A stretch of DNA of 64,000 nucleotides from Rachicladosporium sp. CCFEE 5018. Lineage: Eukaryota > Ascomycota > Dothideomycetes > Cladosporiales > Cladosporiaceae. Under the pieces are notes generated by a model, which was not told the DNA's origin, searched no databases, and worked only from the letters and a program-made list of their open reading frames with translations. The stretch covers positions 62,001-126,000 of the forward strand of contig KZ111159.1 in NCBI GenBank assembly GCA_002077045.2, written 5' to 3'. The position numbers were made by a program, and so were the translations under genes. Positions 55,160 to 64,000 of the stretch are shown piece after piece. Within the stretch, counting starts at the first letter, position 1. Each line of letters starts with the position of its first letter.

Positions 55160-55945
55160 CGCAGCCACAAGAGCGAAGTTAGGATGCCGTGTCGACAGGA
55201 GAAGAGTAAGTCTTTGCTGATCACGCAACCAGCCTCATTGACTCTCCTAGGTACAGCTCTGCACCGAACCACGATCGCAGATAGACTGACGTGAGCGTTG
55301 TCAGTGTTCCAGACGTCCGGAGAAGAGAAGAACCAGTCTGTACTGGTCGGTCATCCGTCCTCAGTGGCTCTCCTCGTTGTACTCGCTCGCCGCGCCGCTA
55401 TCGCAGCTGGACTGGTATGAGCATTGTCTCAATGTCTGACATCTGGGTAAGGTAAGGGCAAGGCTTCGCCGCTCGCTCGCTCGTCCGGCGTCGGTGGCTC
55501 TCCTCGTTGCAGTTGTTCGCTGCGCCGCTATCGCAGCTGGGCTTATATGAGCATTGGCATTGTTCCAAACATTCGGAGAGGAGAAGAGCAAGTCTTCGCT
55601 GGAACCTCGCCGGATTCGGCCGCTCTCCTAGCTGCAGCTATCCACCGTCCCACTGTTGCAGCTGGAGTGATATGAGCATTGCCAGTGGTTCAAAAATCTG
55701 GAGAAGAGAGTCTCGACCGATCGATCCCTAACGTCGATAGCTCTCCTCCGTGCAGCTGTCCACCGTTCTCCTATTGCAGCTGGACTGATATGAGCATCGT
55801 CGGAGTTTCATACATTCGGAGAAGGGTGACTGCGCACCCGGCCTCTGTGGCTCTCCTGGGTGCGACTGTATACCGTACCACGTGGGCAGCTCGGCTGATA
55901 TGAGCGTTTCCGGTGTCTTGTGCCTTTGGAGAAGGGAAGGTACTG
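55160..55945 (+). repeat. Degenerate tandem array, six units of about 110-130 bp
   Basis: Units share, in order, a core TATGAGCATT (variants GTGAGCGTT, TATGAGCGTT), then a TCCGGAGAAGAGAAG-like purine block about 30 bp on, then GGCTCTCCT, and finally GCAGCTGGACTGA leading into the next core. Cores start at 55289, 55416, 55546, 55671, 55789 and 55899, so the spacing is 127, 130, 125, 118 and 110 bp. In several units the frame from the core ATG is open to a TGA that overlaps the next ATG as ATGA (55547-55675 and 55790-55903). Translated units look alike (MSIVGVSYIRRR; HPASVALLGA). No known element is recognised. Confidence 0.75.
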
Positions 55946-56332
55946 CATACCACCAATCTAAAGGAGGAAGGCACGACCTAGGCAGGACTTCACGAGCCAT
56001 CGATCTGCCATTCCATTGGCTAAGGAGACTTCACGGTATGTACTTCAATCCCTGCCTTCCCCTTTCACTTCACTTTATTCCGCGTGCTCACTACCTAGGC
56101 TAGGTAGACTTCACTCACTGCTACGCGTGTTTACACGTGCGTTTCATATAGTGCCTTTTCGTTAGGGCACGTGGGCTCTAGTGCACGTCACGGTAGGCGA
56201 TTTTGTTTGCGTTCACTTACTACTACTACCTACTTACTTACCACTACCGACCCTCTAGTAACAATCCGCCGGCGCCGAGCTTTCGTAAACGCCCCCGACC
56301 TATACCTACCCCTATACCTACCGCGAACCGTC
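55946..56332. other. Leader region with short palindromes
   Basis: Contains three variants of a CTAGGC-AGG-ACTTCAC motif (near 55975, 56020 and 56095) and a small inverted repeat with 7-bp arms at 56091-56107, then the probable leader of the orphan gene at 56333. Confidence 0.4.
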
Positions 56333-57505
56333 ATGCCGAGCCTACGAGAATTTCGCCGCCAAGCCTATAACGCCGCCGCCGAGACGCCTCACAACACCAT
56401 TATGGCGTTATTGCTCTTCTGCCTGCTCATCGCCGTCTCGACCATCGCCGGCCTCCAGCGTCCCTACATCCCGGCTCTCAAGCCTCCCACTCACCCGTTC
56501 CCCGCCATTCAGGTCCGCTCAGAGACCACTTCAGCAGGATCGATCAATATGGGCGTTTTCAATGGCGTGGCATCGACTGGGACAACTTCATCAAGCATGG
56601 TCATGATTGATATCCACACTTTCGATCCCGTTCTACCGACTGGATCCGACCTTGCGCGTCTGACTACTGCGAGTGGGAACGATAATTTCGATGTTACATC
56701 GATTGGAATGACTGGTACAGGTGGTACAACAACAATTCCAACGATCATGGCTCCAACTGGCGTTCCTGCTTTGTTCCCAACGGTCACCAGCGCGGATGGT
56801 GCGCCATTTCCCTTCCTGAACATCAGCACTCTTCGAGCCCCGACCCACACCGTGACCATCAGCCAGGCGTCCACAGCATCGATCAATTGCGCGAACCCTG
56901 CGAACGCCTACGAGGTGTTCTACTGTGCTTTACAGCACACGAGTGCTACCAGCACGTCTCTCGTCCAGCGTGCACCGACGACGATGCTGACTGTGCCATC
57001 GGTTGACCGTCGCGCCGCAATCTCCTCGTCGATGAATGTGATCACGACGATGGCCAATGCGGGGCCTACCGCCAGTGCTACAAACCCTGGACTCACTTGC
57101 AACCCAGGGTCAACGGAACCCTTGTCTGTGGTGATGTGCATCCGTAAGTACCCCCTGGCGTTGAACGACATGGTATATACTAATCATACGCTAGTCTCTC
57201 AACTGAGAAAGTTGCCTTCCGTCACACATTCGATTGCAGGACGTGACCCGCTGGCTACAACGTCGGACTCAGTACCAAGCATCACAAGCGCCGAGCCGTC
57301 GATCACCTCCTCCGCCACTCTGCCGACTCGCTGCACGCCCGGTCCGGATGCCTGCAGCTTGATGGCATGCATGGAATGTAAGCTACGCCTCAATCTAGCT
57401 CAATGGAAAGAGAACAGCATCACTGACTGATCCACAGCCTCACTCTCCGCGATGCTGTCAAAGGCTCTGCATACTCCTGCATCGGCGACTTCGATTCACG
57501 GTTGA
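56333..57505 (+). CDS. Orphan single-pass, Ser/Thr-rich protein with three C-x-P...C motifs
   Basis: Three exons, 56333-57143, 57195-57377 and 57438-57505, give 353 residues; the introns have gtaagt and gtaagc donors and a TACTAAT branch-like site in the first. The N-terminus is basic (MPSLREFRRQAYNAA), followed by one hydrophobic segment at about 22-40 (NTIMALLLFCLLIAVSTIAGL), a signal anchor or long signal peptide. The rest is Thr/Ser-rich, as in extracellular fungal proteins. Three similar motifs occur at about 186-198 (CANPANAYEVFYC), 255-268 (CNPGSTEPLSVVMC) and 315-327 (CTPGPDACSLMAC), each followed by a helix-like run. I recognise no family. The in-frame ATG at 56171 is less likely because its product lacks coding character. 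Confidence 0.6.
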
Positions 57506-59798
57506 GATATGGGGAGCCAATGAAGCAATGCGGTGCAGGTCTACACGGGGAATAATGAACGGTGCAGAGACATCACGCGGTCTACAAGGGCAGGAACCCT
57601 TTGACAGAAGCAGAACCTTAGGTAAGCAGGCAGAATGGAGTCGATAGTGCGTAAAATGGCCAAATCTCATGTGTTTAAGTACCTCCGTCTCTGCGCAAGT
57701 CTGGACGCTCTTGTAGTGATATCCGCACACTTGCAACAGTGAATATGCTGAGCAGGGTCACTATGAGAGAGCAGACCACCCCTATCTCTCCGAAGGTCAG
57801 ATCGCTCCTATGCTATTGTATATACACCTGCAGCAGCGACTCGCTACATTGCCGTCTCGATGAGGGTCCCGGTCACAGGAAAAGATGACACTGCCCTCTT
57901 TGCTCTCTCTCTCATCGATGCTACTTAGCATGTTCGCTATACTAGGTGCACTTATAGTAGAATGAGAGTTTTCATACTCTTTGAGAGAGTCAGGGAATGA
58001 TCCATGCTTGACTACAGACTCTTGCAGATTTAGCAGATCACTGAGTCACCACTCCAGATATGCTGATAGGAGCGTTTCCCGTGTTTCACATATCCGGAGA
58101 AGCGCCGAGTATGCTCATATTGGGGTTGACAGGGGCGTGAGACTGTGCAGCTAAGCCAGCGAAGCGAACTCCTGAACGTCCGAGACCTCGTCCATAGTAC
58201 CGTCATGCCGGACTCCCATCCATCTCTCTCGGGCATGCTGCTTCTTGTAGCTTTACCATTGCAGGCGCGCACTACCCAAGCATAGGGATATCTCAGATTG
58301 CTTGAGAGTTGAATCTGGATCCTCTGCTCCTCCAATGTCATTCACGGTCTAGGTGCGGTCCTCAGCTTGACTGTGCCTGTAACGCGCTGAATCGATGCGT
58401 CCGCGATGGTTTCGTCTCAACGAATGTTGCAATCACCCAGACTCTCACCCATCGGGTGTGGTGAGCTGGACCACCTTGGACGCGGGGATGTGAGAGAGAG
58501 TATTGAATGCCATTAAATGACACACATTTGTCCCCCCAAAAGCCCGAGTCGCTTCTGAGCTACTGCAAGGACGCTGAATGCTAGCTCCTTCTGAGGCGCT
58601 TTGTGCAGTGCTCGGGTAAGCTGTTGTGCGCGCCTCTTGCAGTGCTCGGGATTTCGGGTTCATCGTGAAAATTGCCACGCCAGACTGGGAGCCAGGCTTA
58701 CTGCAGCTATATGTACCATGCATCGCGCATCAGAGTGACGCGAGATCTGCTCATGCTCTTGCCACCCACGTCTCTCGCGGATGCACAGGATGGCAGAAGG
58801 TAGTGCACTGCTGGCGCTGGGCCAAGATGAGTTCAGTCTGCGCGTCTAGACGATTGGAGGACTGAAGGCAAACTAAGCTGTCAGACGAGCATGCAGAAGA
58901 GTCGCTGCTCCTGTAACGCCTGTCCGGCAGTCGGTTATAGAAGGAATGAGATATGCAGTAGTGTTGTCATAGCGCTGCCCGAGCAGCGCTAGGCTCGCCT
59001 TACTCGACAGTCTCGCGCAGAGATGCGATTCTCAACTCTTTTCTCACATCACGAGTCCAGACTCGAAAGAACAAGTGAGGTCGACGGTCTCTCGCACCTT
59101 CTCACCGATGAAGGTCTACAACGGATAAACCCAGGTTCTGCACAGACTTCGGACGTCGAGGCTCGGAGTTGTCCCTTGCACGCCCTTGCCACGACATTAT
59201 GACAGAGGGTCGGCGCGCCTCGGCAGCCAACAGTCTGCCGGAAGCTACCGTCTTTGCTGCCGATCTCTTAGGGCTCGGGCTTGGCATCTCAAGTTGCGTT
59301 GGTGTGATTGGGAGCCTGCAGCGCAACAGAAATCTATAACACTCCGGAAATGCAGGACGCCCCACTCCGCATCTTCATGAGGTGAATTTCGATCGCTGTG
59401 CTACTTCGAAACATGTGTATCGCGGAGAATGAGGCGAGACAGCCACAGGTGACACAAAGCTTATGCATGCTGTGCATAAGGGGCTTGCCCGATGCAGGCA
59501 TTTCGTGGCTTGCACCCTGCATGTGGGTGGCGAAAGTGGCATTCGAAGAATCCCATACAACCGCATTGCATAACTCAATCTTGTCACTTACACTGCTGCC
59601 GAAATCTCAAGGATTGCAATCTCTTGTCAATGTCATCTCGAATGCAAGAACACCCCGAGATCTACCTCCGCCGCTCGCAGGCGCTGGTCTGTCTTCACGC
59701 TGAACCGAGCACTGCGCGGCAATTTGACGACTGTTGCAATCACAGTATATGTTCTACCGGTTGCCGTACTCCACTCGACGCACATCACCGGGATCTGC
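57506..59798. other. Gene-poor region before the Zn2Cys6 regulator
   Basis: About 2.3 kb with no supported gene. It contains one decayed copy of the 55-kb repeat unit near 58056-58105. Other frames are short and random-looking. Confidence 0.45.
58050..58110 (+). repeat. Dispersed decayed copy of the 55-kb repeat unit
   Basis: The stretch reads GCTGATAGGAGCGTTTCCCG, then a divergent 13 bp, then CATATCCGGAGAAGCG. It lines up with the array core (CTGATATGAGCGTTTCCGG ... TTGGAGAAG) in the same order and spacing. Translated it gives ADRSVSRVSHIRRS beside TDMSIVGVSYIRRR of the array. Confidence 0.5.
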
Positions 59799-62173
59799 AT
59801 GGCGTCCCCGAGCCAGCCTGATCCGACTCATACCAACGATCGCAGCAAAAAATCCGCAGCCCAGGCACGTCGACACCAGATCGCAGTAGCGTGCGAGCAA
59901 TGTCGACGACGCAAAGTCAAATGCAATGGAACCCGTCCATGCACGGAGTGCGGTTTGCGCAGCGTTCACTGCGTATATGAGGCTCAAGCTGGCGAGACTC
60001 GAACGCAAGCCGTCAAACGGAAGTATGAAGATCTCGAGCAGTCTCACGATGCTCTGCTGGAGTTGATCGATCTGGCTGCGTCGCGACGAGATGCACCTGA
60101 TATTCTCAGCCGGGTCAAGCATGGCGATGACATCCACGACATTCTTGCTGGGCTTAAAGAGGGCGAGAACCTCTATGAAGCGCAACAGGGTGGTCGATCG
60201 ATGGTGCGGCGCATGCTGCTGAGCTGTCTCATTCAGAGCACAGCGTCGGTCCAGGAGATCATCGAGATGGCTCCGTTCCTAGCCGAGCAACGTCTGCGTG
60301 CGGATCTGCTGGAGACTAGGGAGTGGAGATCCCTCACCAACCGTCTGGTCAGCGCACCAATGTTGTCCCATCTCATGTTGAGCGTCAACGAGAATGGAGC
60401 GCAGACTTCGGTGAACGACTTCGCAGCAACCCAGTCCAATGCTTGGAGTCAGGTCGATAGTCGCCTTGACATTCCAGCGTTTTCTGTCCCAGCACTGCCA
60501 TGGACTAGACTAACCAGAAATGACAATGTCATGTCACACTTAGTTTCGATATTTCTCACCACTAACAACACTTACGGGCGGTATGTCGAAGAGGATCTAT
60601 TCGTCGCAAGTATGCAGTCTGGCAGTAGCATAACGGAGTATTGCTCGCCATTCCTGGTCCACGCTATCTGCGCCATGGCTTGTGTAAGTTGATCTAAGTC
60701 GTCACTATACATGCGTCGATTGGCTCATGGCTTGACAGCAAAACTCAGAGCATCCAGCTGCATTTGTGCACACCGATGACTTTATCTCGCGAGGCGAGCA
60801 TTTCCATGATGAGGCTTTGCGACTCTGGTTGCTCGAAGAGGGTCGGGCTTCTCTTACAAACTTGCAAGCGCTCATAATCTTGTCTATTGAGTAAGTTACC
60901 GATTGCCCTCGATCTATCAAGTGGAGTCGCTCACACTAGACAGATCGGGCTTTCGCGGCAAAGATAAGATGACGATCACTCTGCTCGCCGTTGCGCTGCA
61001 GATGAACAACGACTTGCCCTTTCCTCCTGCCATGGAGGGCAAAGTTGCTGCCGACCGAGTGCGAGCACGCAGCCATGTCTCCTGGGCTACTCACTACTTT
61101 GACGTGTGAGTCAACTCGGTCCCGTCGCATGGAAGCAATGCTGACGCACGCAGCACGTTTTCACTTGGGCTTCTCCGTCCGTCTACAATTCTCAACCCCC
61201 GGATGGACCATGTCCCTAATCTGCCAGATAGTCGTGCCGAGTGGTCAGGCGCGCCCTTCCTCGCATCGCGAATAATGTTCCGACCGAATGCGCTGATGCG
61301 CGAACGATGCGTCCTGACCCGCATGAACTCTGAGGTCAATCATTTGCTCTTCGCGAAGCAGGAGAGCATGTCGAGTCGAGGCTTTGAGAAAGCTACTTCG
61401 GATCTGAAAAGCAGGCTGCTTGGCTGGTACCACATGCTGCCCGATGATCTTACGTTCCGCAGTGATCTGCCGGCGCCGGTGTATGAGCTGCAGTAAGTAA
61501 CGGCACCCCAGCTTTCCGCAAAGCCAGTTCTGACATCAGTGGAAGCGGTACCTACCTCTGCGCGATCATCCTTCTCTGCTCCCACACCGAGACTCTCCTT
61601 CCCTCGAAGAAAGCTTCCGAGAGCCAAGACCGGCCGTCTCCCACCACCCGCACAGCCAGTGCGACGCCCGAGGCTGCACCGGCACCGGAGTCCTTACTCT
61701 ACGCACTGCAAGCAGCGCGCATGTGCCAGCACTACCGGGAAACCTACGGGTTCAAGATCACATCCCCCTTCGTCTTCCAGACTGCTGCGCTAGTCTGCCT
61801 CATCCTACTAAACCGCCTGGACTTCTCGCTCACGTACTCTTCCGCACTGAGGGAAGGCAACCCCATTCCTTTCTACGACGCCAGGTCAGCGTTCGAAGAG
61901 AGCTACCGCTGCCTGCTCGGCATCGGCACCAGAGTCATGATCGCCAGAGGTGTGGCGAGAATGGTCTATCAGACTGTGAAGATGACCGGCAGAGTCATGC
62001 CCGAGGCTGCGACCAAAGTAAGGGAGATCGTCGCAGAGGCTACTTGGGGCGCATCGGACGTGCATCGCATCAGCTCGAGCTATCCGAATTATAGCCTTCC
62101 AGAGAGTATCAACTCCGCGGCTGAGGCAACGATGGAGGCGCTGTTGAAGCAGTGGGAGGCGATGCAGGTGTAG
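59799..62173 (+). CDS. Zn2Cys6 fungal transcription factor
   Basis: Five exons (59799-60683, 60739-60890, 60944-61105, 61154-61492, 61540-62173), all with gtaagt or gtgagt donors, give 723 residues. The binuclear cluster at about 32-58 is CEQCRRRKVKCNGTRPCTEC followed by GLRSVHC (C-x2-C-x6-C-x5-C-x2-C-x6-C), with a linker and short coiled coil (KRKYEDLEQSHDALLELIDLAA) for dimerisation. The middle holds the fungal regulator homology region (YCSPFLVHAICAMAC, EEGRASLTNLQALIILSIE, GKDKMTITLLAVALQMN, YELHGSGTYLCAIILL). It should act as a nuclear DNA-binding regulator; targets cannot be inferred. A start upstream at 59724 is open but less fitting. Confidence 0.9.
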
Positions 62174-62504
62174 AGCACCCAGGATACATAATTTTCTCGC
62201 AGTGCAGGATTTGTCAGGGCGCCCTTCCTAGTGTCCGTAGCCATCGGTCCGAAGAGGCGGTGCGCCGCGGGGACGGTACTACCGCTTGCAGAGGAGGCGA
62301 GTGAACGCTGTCCATTATTTCGGTTTGGTTTCTCCATCAGTACATCGTAGTAATCATGATCGCATTCACACCATATCACATCAACACCGTATCGCATCAC
62401 ATGCCTCTTCTCGCGAGCCAATCCTTCAGTCAATCGCCCACACAGCTACTGATGCTTGCAAACAACCTTCCACCTCGCGTACGGCACTGCCAGGAGCTGC
62501 TCTC
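62174..62504. other. Convergent intergenic region
   Basis: About 330 bp between the regulator and the small minus-strand gene. No feature is seen. Confidence 0.35.
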
Positions 62505-62930
62505 TCAGTCCCAATCATCCCCGTCCAACGCCGTCCTCGTCCTCCTAAACCTCACCCCACCCTGCACCTCCATCCACCCAACCCCCTCATCAAGCACAAC
62601 CCACTTCCCCTCGCTCGCTTCCTCCCCCTCTTTTCCCTTCCCCTTGGCCCCACTCCTGTCATAAACCAACACCTCACAATCCCCAAACTCCCTGTACTCC
62701 CACCCAATCACCCGCACTCCTAGCAAAGCCTCCCGCCAGTCTTCGAAGCCTAGGTTGGCGAGCTCGGCGGGCGTGAGCATCTGCGCTACTTCGCTAGGTT
62801 TGAAGAAGCGCGGCGGCTCGACGTAGTCTAGGAATTGGAGGAAGTGCGCTCTTAGGGCGGGGTCGGCGGCGGCGGTCTGGGGAGAGGAGGGGTCGCGGCG
62901 CGCGGGGCTGAAGGGCCAGAGCCAGGACAT
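62505..62930 (-). CDS. Small DUF3253-like protein
   Basis: Single exon, 141 residues. The segment PPRFFKPSEVAQMLTPAELA, continuing to WREALLGVRVIGWEY and GDCEVLVYDRSG, resembles the winged-helix-like DUF3253, known from bacteria and fungi but without an assigned role. The end is charged (RTRTALDGDDWD) and no signal or membrane segment is seen. The start MSWLWPFSPARRD is Trp-rich. The gene is short but has good coding composition throughout. Family call moderate. Confidence 0.6.
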   Translation of the reverse strand: MSWLWPFSPARRDPSSPQTAAADPALRAHFLQFLDYVEPPRFFKPSEVAQMLTPAELANLGFEDWREALLGVRVIGWEYREFGDCEVLVYDRSGAKGKGKEGEEASEGKWVVLDEGVGWMEVQGGVRFRRTRTALDGDDWD

Positions 62931-64000
62931 TATTGGGAGATACTGCTATAGGATCCGGTCAAGGTGAATTAGGTGGTGGGGGGGGGTTACATATGGGTTC
63001 AGAGGCCGAGACGGACTGTGGGTGGGCTTGCTAGATCCGGAGCGGCACTAAATCTGTCGGATGGCGATGCTTGATGCGCGGTCTGAGTGGCTAAGCGAAA
63101 GAAAGGCTTGTAGGAGATGTCTTGCGCATGGTGGTTTGGTAGCTCCATCACTAGCTTCACCTTGCTGACATCGAGCTACCACGTGATAGACTGATGAACG
63201 TGACCTTTTCCTGCATAATACTGGCGGTGGCAACAATGACATAGAGAAGCCTCTCCGACCAAAGGCGAGGTTCAAAGTAACGAGAGAAAGCGCAGTTGAG
63301 ATCGTCAAAGTGGTGGCACAAGTCCATTGTCATTCATCATAGTACAAGCACAAGAAAAGCATCCCTATAAAATCTCCACGCATCTCCCATCCCGCCTATC
63401 CAACTACAGGCAGGGTGATACACCCACAACCCAAGCCGTGATGTCCAACCAGTGTCTCAGCCCCGAGACACAGAGCAAAGCCAACTCTTCCTCAGTCGAG
63501 TGACAGCCAGCCACAATTGTGCAAGATCGCTTGACATGGTGGTACAACCCATTGCATCCAATGTAGGATAATTTGGGTCAGGTCGGGCTTCATCAGCCAG
63601 ATATGGCAGCCGATCGAGAGATGGCTTGTTTGATGTGGTGTGTATGGAATCCCTCATTGGGATGTCGGAAGATCGCCATTGTACAAAAGAAAGGTATCGT
63701 GCTGGGTCGTGAAGGGATCGTGGGATGAGGGGGCATTGAGCTCCTTCATGTAGTGGTGCACCGCACCGCAGCACATGCATATGGTTGATACAGGTCATCT
63801 GAGGCGCATCGTACGCGCAAAGCCGAGTCATGTGTACGCCCGGTCGTGATGCGTCTAGTATAGGCACAGATCGTGTGACCGTAAGTCGTATCGTAGCTCG
63901 TGTGACAGATCCAGTGTTACAAGTGGTCATCGTACTGGTACATAGCGCGTGATGCGCTCAGTGGAAGCGGTAAGCATTGTTGTTGGGGGGTGGGGCGTCT
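62931..64000. other. Right-end intergenic region
   Basis: About 1.07 kb to the window edge. Minus-strand frames at 63048-63308 and 63457-63930 have no domain and look accidental. A G-rich run lies near 62976-62987 and another at the very end. Confidence 0.4.

Noticed and set aside
55160..55945. CRISPR array or bacterial-type REP cluster
   Set aside because: Units are 110-130 bp and diverged over their whole length with no constant repeat/variable spacer pattern; the genome is fungal.
1..64000. tRNA, rRNA or snoRNA genes
   Set aside because: I looked for tRNA B-box-like GGTTCGANNCC and conserved rRNA stretches and found none that could be completed; a covariance-model scan would be needed to be sure.

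Overview
The window reads as nuclear DNA of a filamentous ascomycete (Pezizomycotina). Genes are dense and on both strands. They carry short introns of about 48-63 nt with GT-AG ends and, in places, recognisable branch sites. The protein set is typical of moulds: an AA9 polysaccharide monooxygenase, filamentous-type formate dehydrogenase, KDM4-type demethylase, Zn2Cys6 regulator, Ede1, Mso1 and Sld7. Base composition is moderately GC-rich, with no AT-rich RIP-like tracts. A Dothideomycete is my best guess, but this is inference from the feel of the proteins and not a measured placement.

Layout. 1-9.98 kb is a compact housekeeping block: the 3' end of an AA9 LPMO, a WD40 protein, an orphan, BET1 SNARE, PEX16, a frameshifted SDR, an HD-domain hydrolase, proteasome subunit RPN8 and a Sws1-like SWIM protein. 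10-21 kb is looser: a SWIRM-domain chromatin protein (FUN19/Laf type), MSO1, a small membrane protein, formate dehydrogenase, then an assembly gap and a small MGRGGYN-type gene. 21.4-43.4 kb is again compact: KDM4/Rph1-like demethylase, ESS2/Bis1, a YAG7-like RGG protein, RNase H2 catalytic subunit, a TDA3-like FAD oxidoreductase, an ITT1/RNF14-like RBR ligase split by a gap, dolichyl-diphosphatase CAX4, an Sld7-like replication protein, proteasome chaperone PAC3 and the DEAH helicase DHR1/ECM16. 43.4-64 kb is more accessory: a flavin monooxygenase, two orphan ORFs (one Cys-rich, one ending in a SUMO-interacting-type motif), a HOL1-like MFS transporter, EDE1, a degenerate tandem repeat array beside an orphan membrane protein, a Zn2Cys6 regulator and a small DUF3253-like gene.

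The genes do not form one pathway. Several sit head to head over short shared promoters: PEX16/SDR, HD/RPN8, ESS2/YAG7, ITT1/CAX4 and PAC3/DHR1. Some share themes, such as proteasome (RPN8, PAC3), vesicle traffic (BET1, MSO1, EDE1) and chromatin (SWIRM, KDM4).

The least explained structure is the 55.2-55.95 kb array of 110-130 bp units, with a decayed relative near 58.05 kb, next to a Ser/Thr-rich single-pass protein carrying three similar C-x-P...C motifs. Two 100-N gaps are each flanked by perfect repeats (360 and 387 bp) that abut the N run exactly. They look like unmerged contig overlaps rather than biology, and the second breaks the RBR ligase gene artificially.
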